64,000 nt of DNA from Cyprinodon diabolis (Eukaryota > Chordata > Actinopteri > Cyprinodontiformes > Cyprinodontidae): positions 6,431,879 through 6,495,878 of the forward strand of contig CM060064.1 of assembly GCA_030533445.1 (NCBI GenBank), given 5' to 3'. Positions 1 through 12,028 of the stretch are shown one piece after another. The notes beneath the pieces were generated by a model, which saw only the letters and a list, made by a program, of their open reading frames with translations, did no database searches and had not been told where the DNA came from. The translations under genes were made by a program, and so were the position numbers. How positions within the stretch are numbered: the first letter of the stretch is position 1; every line of letters starts with the position of its first letter.

Positions 1-639
1 GGCAGCCCTTTAGGCCAAGGACCTCCAAACTGATGGCGAGATGGAGGGGGGACCCCCTAAATATATATATTGTATTAAATTGTGTTATATCAAACTGGTC
101 CTATAGTCAATCTAATACAGATGGAGTATTGTAACAAAAGTAATTTCGACCAGGGATTATTAAAGTATTTCTGATTATGATTCCTCATTGATGGGACAGG
201 TGTTGTGAATGAAACGGTGCCCAGCTTGAAAGAGCTCCTGCATGTTGCTGAATGTGTGCATTGATGAGTGAAAGACATCTTCTGCCTCCATTTATCTGTT
301 TACTACAGTGTGTTGAATTCATGTTCATGTCTATTTAAAGACATTTCAATTAGTGGACCTCCTAGGGGTCACGGACCACCTGTTGAAGACCTCTGCTCTA
401 GTTGGATTCTACCGCGCTCTAAGGTGTGGAGGTGGTACCTTGCCTCCCCCCGCAGCTCTGCATTCTGTTCAGTTTTTAATAAGCATTTTGAATCTTCCCA
501 CTTTCTGTCTTGCCCTTCAATATTGGGTCCAACGTTCTGAGCACATTACTTTACCTCAAATTATTAAGAACTGGTCATTCTCTGGGTAAAAAAAAAATAA
601 TTGGCATAAGTTTGAGGCATTCCAGTCTCACAAACATGC
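1..639. other. Unassigned flank
   Basis: No convincing exon. Short open frames around 268-589 look repeat-derived and match no family I can name. There is a short (AT) run near 60. Confidence 0.3.
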
Positions 640-815
640 ACTCCTCCTTAATTAACTGGTTCCAAATTTAGATTGCTAGATAAAGGAATGAAATATCTTG
701 GAACTGAACTGAACCCGAATAGTGATGATATTATGGCTGACAATATAGGAAAATTGCTCAACAAAATCAAGAGTAACTTTGATAAATGGGGTAGGTCATC
801 ATTTTCAGATTGGAC
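640..815 (+). mobile_element. L1-type LINE ORF2 fragment
   Basis: The + strand reads in one frame as a short stretch containing KYLGTELNP and ending in NFDKWG. This matches the conserved region downstream of the reverse transcriptase in L1 ORF2 proteins (a YLG block followed by a K-W block). It is a small decayed fragment with no catalytic motif. Confidence 0.5.
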
Positions 816-924
816 TCACTTAATGAGATGACTGGTGTGCTATTGATTGGTTGGAAGGAAAACCTGTAGCCACACGGCCCTTTCTGGAACCAGTTTGACA
901 TCCCTGTTGTAAGGGTTCCTGGGT

Positions 925-963
925 GTGTGGGTGTGTGTGTGGGTTTGTGTGTGTGTGTGAGTG
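925..963. repeat. (GT)n microsatellite, imperfect
   Basis: A run of GT dinucleotides interrupted by GGG and TTT. It explains the His/Thr-rich open frames on the opposite strand. Confidence 0.85.
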
Positions 964-2724
964 CGAGTAACGCATCTCCTCCAGATGGATCTTGTTGGAG
1001 AACCTGGGTAGTCTACACAAGTGGAGCTCATCAGTCTCATCAGACTGTTGGGCTTTAAAGAGCAGCAGAGCCTTCAATCAGTGCTGGATGATTAACGTTT
1101 ACAGCTTTTCTCTAGTTGGATGTCAAGAAGAATCAGTTAGTGATGGCAATTTTGAAGCCCCATAAACCAATAAACCAATTTGACAAAACTGGCCAAAGGT
1201 CTAAACCAAGCTCTAAACATTTAAAACTTTTGAATGGCGGCATCTGCTGGATCTCTTAATTTTTTCCATTAGCGTACCTGTATCACTTGTTCCCATCAGA
1301 TACTGTTTCCCCCTGAATCTTCATAATCCCTGTATTAAACAAAGGAAAAATGGCCTCTGATATCTGCTGTTCCCCTGTACTAAAAGCTATAGAGAACATT
1401 TATAATTTCTTGTTAATGTAATAACTATAATAATTACATTTTGAGGTTACAGTGGCAACCTTAACCCCCTGTATTGAACAGGGGAATCAGTATCTGCATC
1501 GAATTCTCAGATTTTTTATGGTTAAGTTAAGTTGGTTAGACATTTCCAACTATTAATGTTGTACAGTGGACAGACAGATTTTACTGGCTAGATTTTAAGC
1601 GTCCTGTAATGTTTAATATGGCCACATGATGGAACTGTTGAATTATTTGTTGCAAAGGGGCTGTAAAACCTAAGTATAAGTCACATTGAAATGGAGTTAA
1701 AATAACCATCCATCCATCTTCTCCCACTTATTCCATCAGGGTCCCAGTGGATCCTGCAGTCTATGCCAAAACGATTTTTTCACACACCCCTGGTCTAACC
1801 TCAGGGAATTGGGCTTCAGCTTAAGCTTCGGTTTTCCACTTGGTCCTAGTGTTCGACGATTGTCTGTGTACTGTACTGTAGCGTAGCGTAATATTGTTGG
1901 GCAGGGGACTATAACAGAACCCCCCCCCCCAAAAAAAATAAAAAAAATACGTCCATGTCTGTGCAATTAGATCAAATACCTTCCTTGATCTTTAGGACTT
2001 GTGTGAAGGCTTCAGGTACAAGTTTGCCCACGATTTCCTGTACACCATCGTACATGAGTTTGTTGTTTTCGAGTTGGTCAGCACGGAAATTCTGCATGGA
2101 TTTCTGTCTGCATGGAGCCCAAAATTGCGTAATTTTGCTGTGAAGACCTTGTAGATGTGTCAAGCATAAACCAAGCTTAAGGGCTGTCCCAAACCACGTA
2201 GTGGATAGATCAAGTGGTGCATTAGGCCCTTAGTGTATGCAATAGTGCAGGCTCACTGAAATTTGCATGTGGTTGCAACAGCAAACTCATTCAAATGTAT
2301 GTTCCACCTGTTTTCATACATCTTGGTCCCACTGACAGAAAAATACAAGTTAAGAAAAAGAAAAATAGACATAATTGATCCCGAAAGCGAAGCTCCTCTT
2401 TGAAGCAGTTTTATTTGACCGTATACATTTTTTTAAAGAAAGGGGCAAATGTTTGATTTCGTGTCAACTTGCCCTATGATACTACAGCCATGCTCATGGG
2501 GCAGTCATGTCAATGACTACTTTTGCTTTCCGTTTGAGGGAAGAGGTCATCCCATTCTCATTTATGCCCCCCCTCCTTCAATCAAGGTGCCTTCTTAGCT
2601 GCGGCTGTGATTTCATTGGTAGTGACACTTGATAGTTAAGGTTTAGTGTTAGGGGGAGGTTTGGGATTCAGTCCAAATCACTGTTACAAACCAGTTCAAC
2701 ATGTATGAATTTTCATCTGGCTTA
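964..2724. other. Unassigned non-coding stretch
   Basis: No exon or recognisable transposon ends. A C/A homopolymer stretch lies at 1920-1948. The short open frames here overlap on both strands and have no family signature. Confidence 0.3.
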
Positions 2725-3722
2725 ACAATCAGATTGATTTTATTTTATATTTCCAAATATAAATTGGATGTTTTGCTACATCCTGTTAAATCCAAAATAG
2801 AATTTAAAATCCTCCTTCTCAATTAAAAACCCTTAAATGGCCAAGCTCCATCTTAAATCAGAGATATCATTGTTCCTTATGCCCCTAACAGAGCACTCTC
2901 TATATGCAGGTTTATTAGTGGCTCCTAGAATTTAGGCTCGTCTTCTGTGGAACCAACTACCAGTTTTAGTCTGTTAGGCAGATGCCCTGTCTACTTTTAA
3001 GAGTAGGCTTAAAACTTTCCTTTTTGATAAAGCTTATAGTTAGAGTGGCTCAGGTTATCCTGAGCTATCTCTATAGTTATGCTGCTACAGGCTTAGAGTG
3101 CTGGAGGACATAGGCACCCTTTTTTCATCATTCTGCTTAAGTCTATCTCTATTCTCCCACTCTGCAGGATTTCTTAGTTCAATCTCAAACATTCTACTCT
3201 CTCTACTTTTTCTCAAAGTAGCTTCATCTGGTCTGTTCCTTTTTGGGTGTGACTCCATCATGGAGAGAAATATCAGCTGTGCTGCCGCCATCAACACCTT
3301 TGTTTATAGATGCTGGAGATCGGCCTGTTTTTCAGTGTAGTCCTGTTTCTCTAAATGAGCCTGGCTCGATGTGCTCTCTTCATCCTCTGACATGGGAGCT
3401 GGCTCGGAGCTCGTCTGCCTGGCTGTGTGGTTCCTGGACGGGGCCGCCTTTTACAGTTGTTTTTTGTATCTCAGCTTCTATCTCCTTGAACCCCAGTCGG
3501 CCTCGGCAGATGGCTGCTCACACTGAGCCTGGTTCTGCTGGAGGTTTCCTTCTGTTAAAATGGACTTACCTTACCTAGTCAATGAGTTGATGAAATCAAT
3601 TGGTTTACCTTAGATAAAGATTTTTAATCAATTTGATTGTATGATCTGGTGAACTGTAAGGTGTCTTGAGATGACGTGTGTTGTGAATTGGCGCTATATA
3701 AATAAACTGAATTGAACTGAAT
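2725..3722 (+). mobile_element. L2-clade LINE, 5'-truncated copy
   Basis: This matches the 3' part of the better-preserved L2 at 27322-29717. It starts in degenerate reverse transcriptase C-terminal sequence, continues through the long 3' UTR (CAGTCGGCCTCGGCAGATGG-type block) and ends in the ATAAATAAACTGAATTGAA tail typical of the family. Many stops and indels make it an old copy. Confidence 0.85.
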
Positions 3723-4098
3723 GTTTTGTAAAGAAGATATTTGCTGTAAATTTGAGGTACATAGATTGAAATAAATTCAGTTTCATGAGAACATTTTTGA
3801 CTGTTTTGGCCCCTGGGTGGGTTTCTAAGACAGACTGTATACTTAAGGGACATGTGAACTAAACATTTATATTTTTCAAGTTGTTGTGATAGAGTATAAT
3901 TTCAAAGCTAACTGAATAATTTGTGTTGCTTGTGAATGAGTTTGGAAAACATTTTATGGAGACAGTAACTAATCCAAATAAATTAGATTTCCTTTTTATT
4001 TTTTTATTTTATTTTTTCATAGAAGTGTTTCATGGCTCCTTCTCTCCAGGCTTGTTCCAAAATTATGACTTACATTATGGAAATTAAAGAGTGAAAAA

Positions 4099-4842
4099 GG
4101 GCATAGGTCTGATCAACTTCAGTAGGGACACTACTGGTCTTAAGTTGAGTTGGTCTGATGGCATTGGTTGTACTCGTTATGAATGTTCCTATTTTTTTTT
4201 TTCTTTTAATGCTTGATGTGAGCATCAGGGCGCATTTAATTTAAAGAGAAAACAGCATTTTTTGCTACATTTATACAAATTTTATAAGCACTACACACAC
4301 AACATACTGTTTATCGATGTTTGATGCATCAGTTGGTTGGATTAATGTAAAACTGGGACAACTTAACCCTTTAAAAAGGGTTACATTTGAACTTACCAGT
4401 GACTGAGATGGAAGGTAAATAAATATGTGCCTTTTTAACCAAATATAGTCTAAATATGCTTGTTTATATATTTATCCAGTGTTTTCTTTTGAAGAAATAG
4501 AGTTGTGCAGAGGTAAACAGAGGTAAAACCCACTGTTATTATTTTTATCTGATATGCTGATATTCTCTGTTTTGTAAAACAAAGCAAAATAACATCTTCA
4601 AGGGACTGCAAATAGATTTATTGTATTTACATGGGTGCGGGAACTATAAGAGGAACTGACACTGAGCATTTAAAATATTAACTTCAATATACAAGTTGTG
4701 AGAAAAGAACCAACTGCTGCAACAACACTGTATTGTAAACTATAAACATGTTATTCACATAGAATTATTGGTAGGGACAAAAAGGTTGGGCCAAAATTTT
4801 GGTAGGGACATGTTCCTATGGTCCCTATGCAAACCTACGCCC
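4099..4842. mobile_element. Candidate hAT-like non-autonomous element
   Basis: The left end reads GGGCATAGGTCTG, followed by GTAGGGACA. The right end is the approximate inverse, ending CAAACCTACGCCC, with another GTAGGGACA just inside. I could not find a clean 8-bp target duplication, so superfamily and exact ends are tentative. Confidence 0.4.
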
Positions 4843-4848
4843 GGAAAA

Positions 4849-5499
4849 CCTGAAATGTAAATAAGTCATCTGGTGTATTTCTTTAAAAAAAATCAAATCA
4901 GTCATTTACAAACACCAACGTTCAACTACAAGCTACATTAAAAGTGAAATAAAAGAATAACTGCAACCTCTAAAGCCTTAAATTGTATTCTCTTAGTTTG
5001 CTTTTTTAACTATTGAGCCAAGGGTGAACTTTGTGATGAAAGTTGGTGAGGACGCTCTAAGGATGGTGGCAGATGGACTGTACCCGACACAAACACCTTC
5101 AATAGGGTTTGTATTTTCCAAAATGAAGCTCAAACATATATTTATTTAATGCTTTCCTATAGTTAAGAACAAAAAATAACCAAAATACACTAATATTTAT
5201 AGTAATGGGTTGTTAGACATGAATGTATATAAAGAAATTATAAATAACAGCTGATTCCAATGGCAACAACAATACATGCCTCTCTAGTATGTACACAATT
5301 TCACTTCATTCATCCATCCAGAAAAATGAGGATGGATTGATGGATGTTTTCCCTTTCAACTACATCAGTGATGATCCTCCTTCAAAAGCAGCAAAAATGT
5401 AGAAATTTGTTCCACATATTGTTGAAAGCCAAAGTCTATCAGTGGTGGGGACTGTCCCCAGCAGTCCTTCAGAAAGTTACTCCTGTGTATTACGGTAAT
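4849..5499. other. Unassigned AT-rich stretch
   Basis: No gene or repeat structure recognised before the GC-richer block that begins near 5500. Confidence 0.3.
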
Positions 5500-5781
5500 T
5501 TCAAAGATTCGCATGCAGACTCTGTCGGCTGCTTGATGGAAGAAACTCTCGCGATGCGATTTGAATGTTCACAGCTAGAACGAGAACAGCGAACAACAGA
5601 GCGAGTTTATAGAGCTGTTGATCGGCTGGGTGGGACCGAAGAAGGAGAAAGAGAAGCGTCTTAGTGAAGGAGGAATCCAGCGCAGAGCTCGGCGGCTGAT
5701 AAATCAGATTCACTGCCCTTAAAACGCGGAGCGTCTGGACTTTCTTACGGTCTCCTAAACAAGTGTCACTGGCAACAGACG
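5500..5781 (+). promoter_or_regulatory. RNF19A: Candidate RNF19A promoter and non-coding exon 1
   Basis: A local rise in CpG content (GCGATGCG, AAAACGCGGAGCG) stands out from AT-rich surroundings and ends at a strong splice donor, CAGACG|GTAGGT, with the cut after 5781. RNF19A needs an upstream exon because its first coding exon opens with a splice acceptor at 26089-26090. This is the only promoter-like block I see upstream. No TATA box is evident. The link to RNF19A is inference from position and donor; the block could belong to an unrelated transcript. Confidence 0.35.
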
Positions 5782-6639
5782 GTAGGTTCTCTCTTTTAGC
5801 TAAGCTTGCTAGCCTGCTGCTAACAGTCGCCGTGAGTGGAAGTTAGTTAGCTTGATGGCATTCCGTGGCGGTTATTAAGCCACACTGGGGTCTATGAAAC
5901 ACGTCCACCTGCCTTTGTGTTGCCGTTTTTTCCTAATAGCTGCCTGTATGCTCCCATTCCGGTTAGTTAAACCGACAGTTGAGCTGGTTTGAAGCGGTGA
6001 GCTATGTGGCTAACTGGGCAAACATTCTACCATTGCCGAGAAGTTTGAGGATAGCTGGGATGCAAAACTGCAACAGATTATGGGATGAGATGCCACTCAG
6101 TCACTCTGTAACCTAAAACTGCAGGCATGAAAGGTACATTTTAGGTTATCAGTGACTTTCTTTTTTAAGATGTAAAAGCTGTTGAAAGCCGATAGTAAAA
6201 AGTCATGAATGTAGGGGAGGGGGGGCTGTGTGTAACTGCCATGACTGGAACTCCACGTTGAATGTAAACAAAAAGATTTATGTCTGATCACATTTGAAAG
6301 TTAATTCCTGCACTGATATTTATTTTTTTTACATTAAAGGTTAAATATCACCATTTCCAAGATCTTAAAACATATATCTAAATTTAAGCTAATATTTTAA
6401 TGTATATAAAGACTGTTTTTTTTTTTTTAAATAATCCTTTGGTACATTACTATAATTGTTACATAACCAAACAAACTCCACATGAACAATTCGCTTTAAA
6501 TCCCCTCCTGAAATAGAAAAAACTCAAACTGGATGGAAAAAACATTGTTTTTTAGGATTGACCTATGGCCTTTCGGCCTTTAAACATCACCATATTATGG
6601 ACCGGGATAATAATTAATCATTTGATATAGTTGGTTAAA
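5782..6639. other. Probable start of the long first intron
   Basis: GC content falls away after the candidate donor. Nothing else recognised apart from A/T homopolymers. Confidence 0.3.
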
Positions 6640-7336
6640 GGGCAGATTAGACTTCTGCAACCGCACACATCAAATGTCGCTTGGGTCTGTTTGTGAACCA
6701 GTTTTGCTGGTATGATTCTGCACCATCAGTCTGGAATTTCTAAGGACCCACAGCAGTGGAGAACTCAGGAGAACTTCGGCGTGACTTTCCGAGAATAAAT
6801 TACCTTGAGGAAATCAGTGTAAATGTGTAATGTTTCTGATGCATGGCCTCTGCAACCGTCAAATCTCTCTGTGCGACCACGCACACCTCAAGCGGAAGTG
6901 CGCAGACAAAAAGCAGCTGTGATTGGACCTTGGTATGCCTTTCCGGCTGTCTGTGTGGTCGTCCTTTTATTCGGTGACGGGCTGCGCCATTTTTAAAAAC
7001 TGAGGAACAACTACAATGGATAACTATGTCGAAAGGTTAATCTGTCTTTTTGCCAACTCCATCAGCAGAACCTGTTCCTCTTCGATGTCTAGCAACTCTA
7101 GATCCATCTCCGTGACCGTGATATCTTGCAGACGTGCCATTGTTGTTTTGGAAGATAAACACTCCCGCCCCTGCCGCCGCAGTTCTCGAAAAGGCTCTTT
7201 CTTGCGCTTTGGCGGGAAACTGCTGTGCATCCCTAGAAAATAAAGACCGATGGTGCAGAAGCATACCAGCAAAACTGTTTCGCGACCAGACCCAAGCGAC
7301 ATTTGATGTGTGCGGTTGCAGAAGTCTAATCTGCCC
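6640..7336. mobile_element. DNA transposon with about 100-bp inverted ends, Harbinger-like
   Basis: The left end (GGGCAGATTAGACTTCTGC...) is repeated in reverse complement at 7240-7336, and the pairing continues inward for roughly 100 bp with mismatches. TTAA lies next to both ends (6635-6638, one base from the end, and 7337-7340). The interior has a - strand open frame (from an ATG at 7138-7140) beginning MARLQDITV with an acidic DIEEEQVLLMELAKRQ stretch, resembling the start of transposase ORFs in fish PIF/Harbinger elements. That likeness is from memory. No catalytic domain is present, so it is non-autonomous. Confidence 0.55.
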
Positions 7337-7818
7337 TTAACTCCTCTACCGACTAATGGGCAGAGGTTGTCCCCAGTATACATCTGGGTTTAGATAAAAT
7401 TTTTTAGTTCATTATGTAGGCCATTAGATTCAAAAAGTCATTTGTGTTTGCATAAAGTTCCCCTTACATTCGTTGTTTTGTTGTCCAAAGCGGGTTGTTA
7501 GAATCAGGGTTTGTTTCTTTTGTTGACACTGTACACCTAAGCTGCAAGTAAAGGTCATTGGCCCACCGTGCTTCAGCCTATCTTCTGTTAGTGTGTGTGC
7601 TCCTGTCCTGGTATAAGAGTAAGAACTATTTTACCAATTTCACCATCAAACTAAGCTTTGTTTGTATCGAAATGACGACATGTTACTGCTCTTAACTTCC
7701 TCTTTTGTTAATGACTAAGTTTAGCGCTAAAGTGTGAATTGACTTTAGTGTGAGGTATACACTGGTAATGGTTAGGTTTAGAGTTATTGCCAGTTACAGA
7801 TGAAAATGAATGAAAAGG
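7337..7818. other. Unassigned stretch
   Basis: No exon or repeat ends recognised. Confidence 0.3.
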
Positions 7819-8196
7819 GAATCGACCAGGGCTGAAACAATTAAATTAATCAATTATTGAAATAAATGTCAACTATTTTAGTTATCTATTAATAGTTAAC
7901 TGGAGTGTAGAGACTCTAAAACGTGCCTTTAGCTGAAAGAGTGACTCACCTTGAGCAGTAATTATACCAAAATTGTAAATAAAAAATATGTAAGCATATT
8001 GCATTTAAGAAAAAATCATTTTCTTCTGTCAATATGCTCTGTCCAGAACTTCACAAGTGGAAAAGTTTTAGTTTCGCCTGGTTTAATTTTGCAAAATGTC
8101 TTCTTTAAGGAACCTTTTGCTATCCGAATATTACCGTATTTTCACGACTATAAGGCGCACATAAACGTCTTTTTTTCCCTCAAAATGTGCATTCAG

Positions 8197-9476
8197 TTTT
8201 CAATTCAGTTTATTTATATAGCGCCAAATTCACAGCACATGTCATCTCAAGGCACTTTACAGTTCAACCAGATCATACAGTCAAATTGATACAAAGTTTT
8301 CTATCTAAGGAAAACCAGTTGATTGCATTGACTCATTGACTCAAATACAATCCCTCACACTAAGCATGCTTGTAGCGACAGTGGAGAGGAAAAACTCCCT
8401 TTTAACAGGAAGAAACCTCCAGCAGAACCAGGCTCAGTGTGAGCGGCCATCTGCCGAGGCCGACTGGGGTTCAAGGAGACAGAAGCAGAGACACAAAAAG
8501 CAGCTGTAAAAGGCGGCCCCGTCCAGGAAACACACAGCCAGGCAGACGAGCTCCAAGGCAGCTCCCATGCCAGAGGATGAAGAGAGCACATCCACCCAGC
8601 CACGGCCAGAGAAACAGGACCACACCTGAAGACAGGCCGATCTCCAACATCTACAAACAAGCGTGTTGATGGAAGCAGCACAGCTGATGTTTCTTTCCTG
8701 GATGACGTCACAGCCAAACAGGAACAGACGAGGCAAAGCTACTCTGAGGAAAAGCAGAGAGAGCAGAAGGTTAGAGATTGAACAAACAGATTCTGCAGAA
8801 TAGGAGAACAGAGAGAGAATGAAGCAGAATGATGAAATGGGGGTCCCTATGTCCTCCAGCAGTCTAAGCCTATAGCAGCATAACTATAGAGATAGCTCAG
8901 GATAACCTGAGCCACTCTTACTATAAGCTTTATCAAAAAGGAAAGTTTTAAGCCTAGCCTTAAAAGTAGACAGAGTGTCTGCCTCACGGACTAAAACTGG
9001 TAGTTGGTTCCACAGGAGAGGAGCCTGATAACTAAAAGATCTGCCTCCCATTCTACTTTTAGAAATTCTAGGAACCACTAGTAAACCTGCAGACTGAGAG
9101 CGAAGTGCTCTGTTAGGAACATAAGGAACAATCAGATCTCTGATATAAGATGGAGCTTGGCCATTTAAGGCTTTATATGTGAGAAGGAGGATTTTAAATT
9201 CAATTCTTGATTTAACAGGAAGCCAATGAAGAAAAGCCAGGATAGGAGAGATATGATCTCTCTTTTTAATTTTCATCAGAACTCTGGCTGCAGCATTTTG
9301 GATCAGCTGAAGGCTTTTAACTACAGTTTGTGGACTTCCTGATAGTAAAGAATTACAATAGTCCAGCCTTGAAGTAACAAATGCATGGACTAGTTTCTCA
9401 GCATCACCCCAGGACAGGAGATTTCTCATTTTTGCAATGTTCCTCAGATGAAAGAAGGAAATTCTAGAAACCTTGT
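8197..9476 (-). mobile_element. L2-clade LINE copy inside the pogo element
   Basis: On the - strand this encodes the C-terminal part of an L2 reverse transcriptase ORF ([20 protein letters not shown] region) followed by the standard L2 3' UTR and tail. It is closely similar to the copy at 27322-28600. The 5' break falls at about 9476, where sequence switches abruptly to pogo. The open frame of 261 codons at 8884-9669 runs past this junction, so its N-terminus is chimeric. Confidence 0.85.
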
Positions 9477-9519
9477 TGCGCCCTTTGGTGCGGTGCGCCC
9501 TATGTGTGTTGTAACTGCG

Positions 9520-10534
9520 GACTTTTGAGACCACCTCATTGAGGAGATGATGAAAGAGTGGCTGAGGGAGGTGAATGTAAGGAGACCAGGTGGTTTTTTT
9601 CCACTCATCACCATCGCTGTTAATCTGTGACTCCATGCGTGCCCATCTCACAGCTGATGTGAAAAACATGGTGAAACAAATTAATGCTGTGCTCGCTGTT
9701 CAACCGCTTGACATCGGTGTGAACCGGACGCAGCAGAAGCAGCGAGTTTACATGCAAAGTCAATGGTTGACGCGCGTATAGGCGCAGCAAAAGCTCCCGC
9801 AGCGCGTTTTGAGCAGCAGGCGCAGCGCGTCGGGAGCGTTTAAGCATCTGACGCACCGCCAACGCGCTGCTGCTGCTCAAGATGGAAAAATTGAAGTTTT
9901 GCTGCTGGAAGCGCCGCATCAACCAATCAGAGAAGCTGATCTGGGAGCTGACAGCGAGACAGACGCATCGCTCTGATGACATATGATATTAAGGCAAATG
10001 AAAAGGGCTGGATGGATGAGGAGATGATGAAAGAGTGGCTGAGGGAGGTGTATGTAAGGAGACCAGGTGTTTTTTTTTCCACGCATCACCATCTCTGTTA
10101 ATCTGTGACTCCGTGCGTGCCCATCTCACAGCCGATGTGAAAAACATGGTGAAACAAACGCTGTGCTTGCCGTTATCCCGGGAGGTCTGACAAAGGAACT
10201 TCAACCGCTCGATATCGGTGTGAACCGGCCGTTCAAAGTAAGGCTGCGAGCGGCGTGGGAGCGATGGATGACAGGCGGAGACCACAGTTTCACGAAAAGT
10301 GGAAGGCAGCGCCGGGAAAGTTACGCCACCGTTTGTGGATGGATTGTTGATGCTTGGACTAACGTGTCTGCTGGCACTGTTGTTCGAGCTTTCGCAAAAG
10401 CCGGCATCATTTCTGAGGAGCCGCACGGCACGGAAAGTGACTCTGACAGCGAAGAAGGGGAAATTGACATGTCTGATTTAGTGCAGCTGTTTAATTCAGA
10501 AACAGAGGATGATGACTTTGATGGGTTCGATTAA
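9520..10534 (+). pseudogene. pogo transposase remnant with an internal duplication
   Basis: The last part (10163-10534, 123 codons) has the IPGGLTKELQPLD block typical of pogo/jerky-type DDE transposases, then a basic segment with WERWM and a long acidic tail ending DDDFDGFD. A second, partial version of the preceding segment is present upstream: the coding for KEWLREV and CDSMRAHLTADVK occurs at about 9541-9735 and again, with frameshifts and stops, at about 10021-10160. The 260 bp between them are a GC-rich insert. The catalytic N-terminal half is missing, so the gene is dead. Confidence 0.7.
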
Positions 10535-11506
10535 TACTTTGTAATAAATACTTGAATAAAGCACAAACATACTCGGTTTTGCTCCCGCTCTATTTTTCTA
10601 CCTGAAAACTTAATTCAACAGCAGCCTCTGGGCCGCGTCGCCTCTGGTTTCACCGCGGCGGCTGGCAGGTGTTTTTTTATCTAAATAATCTAAATCTTGC
10701 AGCTATATTTGCTGTGATCAGTGGGAATAAAGTAGTTTTAATATGTTTTAAGTGAGAAAGTCCACCTGAAAACTTAATAATTGCAGTCAGTTCATCCAGA
10801 TTATCTATTTCTGTCGGAGGCGCTCAGACCCCCACATACCAGCGGTGCACTGACAGTAGAAATCCCTTCAACAGCAGCCTCTAGGCCGGGTAGCCTCCGG
10901 GTTCACCGCAGTGGCTGGCAGGTGTTTTTCATCTAAATAATTTAAACTGCAGGCACCAGGATAAAAGCAAACATATTCTGTCGGCAGGTTTCAGGATTAT
11001 AAGTTAATATAGGAGCAGATGTGTCTGTCTCACGGCCAGCTCCCAGGTTTGATTAATACTTTGTAATAAATACATGAATAAAGCACAGTCATACTCAGTT
11101 TTGCTCCCGCTGTATTTTTAAATACGGAGTAGAGGTATTTAAACGTAGCAGAGGACATGTACCTGTATATAAAAAACGCGCCCTATAGTCCGGTGCGCCT
11201 TATGTGTGTGTTAAATACAGAAATGGCACACATAACTGGGACTGCGCCTTTTAGTACGGTGCGCCTTATGGTCGTGAAAATACGGTAATTGGAAAAATAA
11301 TCAACAGATTAATTGATTTGCAAAATAATCATTAGTTGCAGCCGTGGAGTCGACACATGGTCCTCACTTCATATGGTGAGATGAGCATGGGTGCGTAAAT
11401 GGCATATCACCCTGCTGATAAAGTAGTTGTCCAACCATCATGTCAATTTTGTCTTAAAGATGCAAAATAATAAAAATTTTTAACTGGTGGAGATCTTATT
11501 ACTTAA

Positions 11507-11750
11507 AAGTCCTAAAAAATCCTATTTAAATGTCAAATCATTCAGGCTTAAACGTGTATATAAATGTATTCTTTATCAGACGATATTGTCCCAAAATTTA
11601 GAAAATTTCTGTTAAAAAAAAAAAAATCCTGTCTTAAAATCGATGGGGTGTTTTTTTCGTTATCTTATGCAGGCCAGTTAGTTATACGTCAGCCTGAACA
11701 CCTAAATTCGGCCAATATCATATCAGTGGTCATCTGCTATGGTGACTAGG
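11507..11750. mobile_element. Truncated copy of TTAA-flanked family A
   Basis: Homologous to the left 240 bp of the elements at 24218, 39811 and 51685 (shared TATTTAAATGTCAAATCATT and TTATACGTCAGCCTGAACAC). A TTAA lies at 11503-11506. The rest of the element is absent. Confidence 0.65.
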
Positions 11751-12028
11751 AATTTATGATATTGCCTTTTTGCCGATATTCGATATGCAGATATTCCAAA
11801 CACCAAAGTTCAGATTCCGATATAAAGAGATACTAATATCAAATCGTGCAAGTCACAAAATTTAAGCCTAACCACCTTCACTGCTATGAATGGTAATTAT
11901 TCCACAAATAATTACCATTGTAGAGGATAAGAACACCATTTCATCTTTTTAGGAAAGTGCTAAATGTTAACATTTATTTTCAACACTGTCTCCAACAACA
12001 TTTTGGAACATGCTTTTCCTGAGCTTAA

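Larger units (their letters stand above)
8134..11285 (+). mobile_element. pogo-like (Tc1/mariner superfamily) transposon
   Basis: Inverted ends CCGTATTTTCACGACTATAA (left) and the complementary CCTTATGGTCGTGAAAATACGG (right) are flanked by TA dinucleotides at 8132-8133 and 11286-11287, the target duplication expected for this superfamily. It carries a decayed transposase (9520-10534) and was split by an L2 insertion at about 8197-9476. It sits inside an older hAT. Confidence 0.8.
7827..11346. mobile_element. hAT element, outermost host of a three-level nest
   Basis: The ends read CAGGGCTGAAACAATTAA and, inverted on the right, CACGGCTGCAACTAATGA: the common fish hAT terminus. Flanking 8-bp target duplications are GAATCGAC (7819-7826) and GAGTCGAC (11347-11354), one mismatch. 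Only about 370 bp belong to the hAT itself; the rest is a pogo element inserted later. Confidence 0.75.

Noticed and set aside
820..1077. His/Thr-rich small protein on the - strand
   Set aside because: Encoded by the (GT)n microsatellite.
8355..8736. Two overlapping Cys-rich open frames, also seen at 27479-27983, 3098-3578 and 49978-50503
   Set aside because: They fall in the L2 3' UTR and recur with every copy of that UTR; the frames are by-products of its base composition.
10163..10534. Possible host gene with acidic C-terminus
   Set aside because: It lies between pogo inverted ends with TA duplications and carries the pogo IPGGLT motif, so it is transposase debris.
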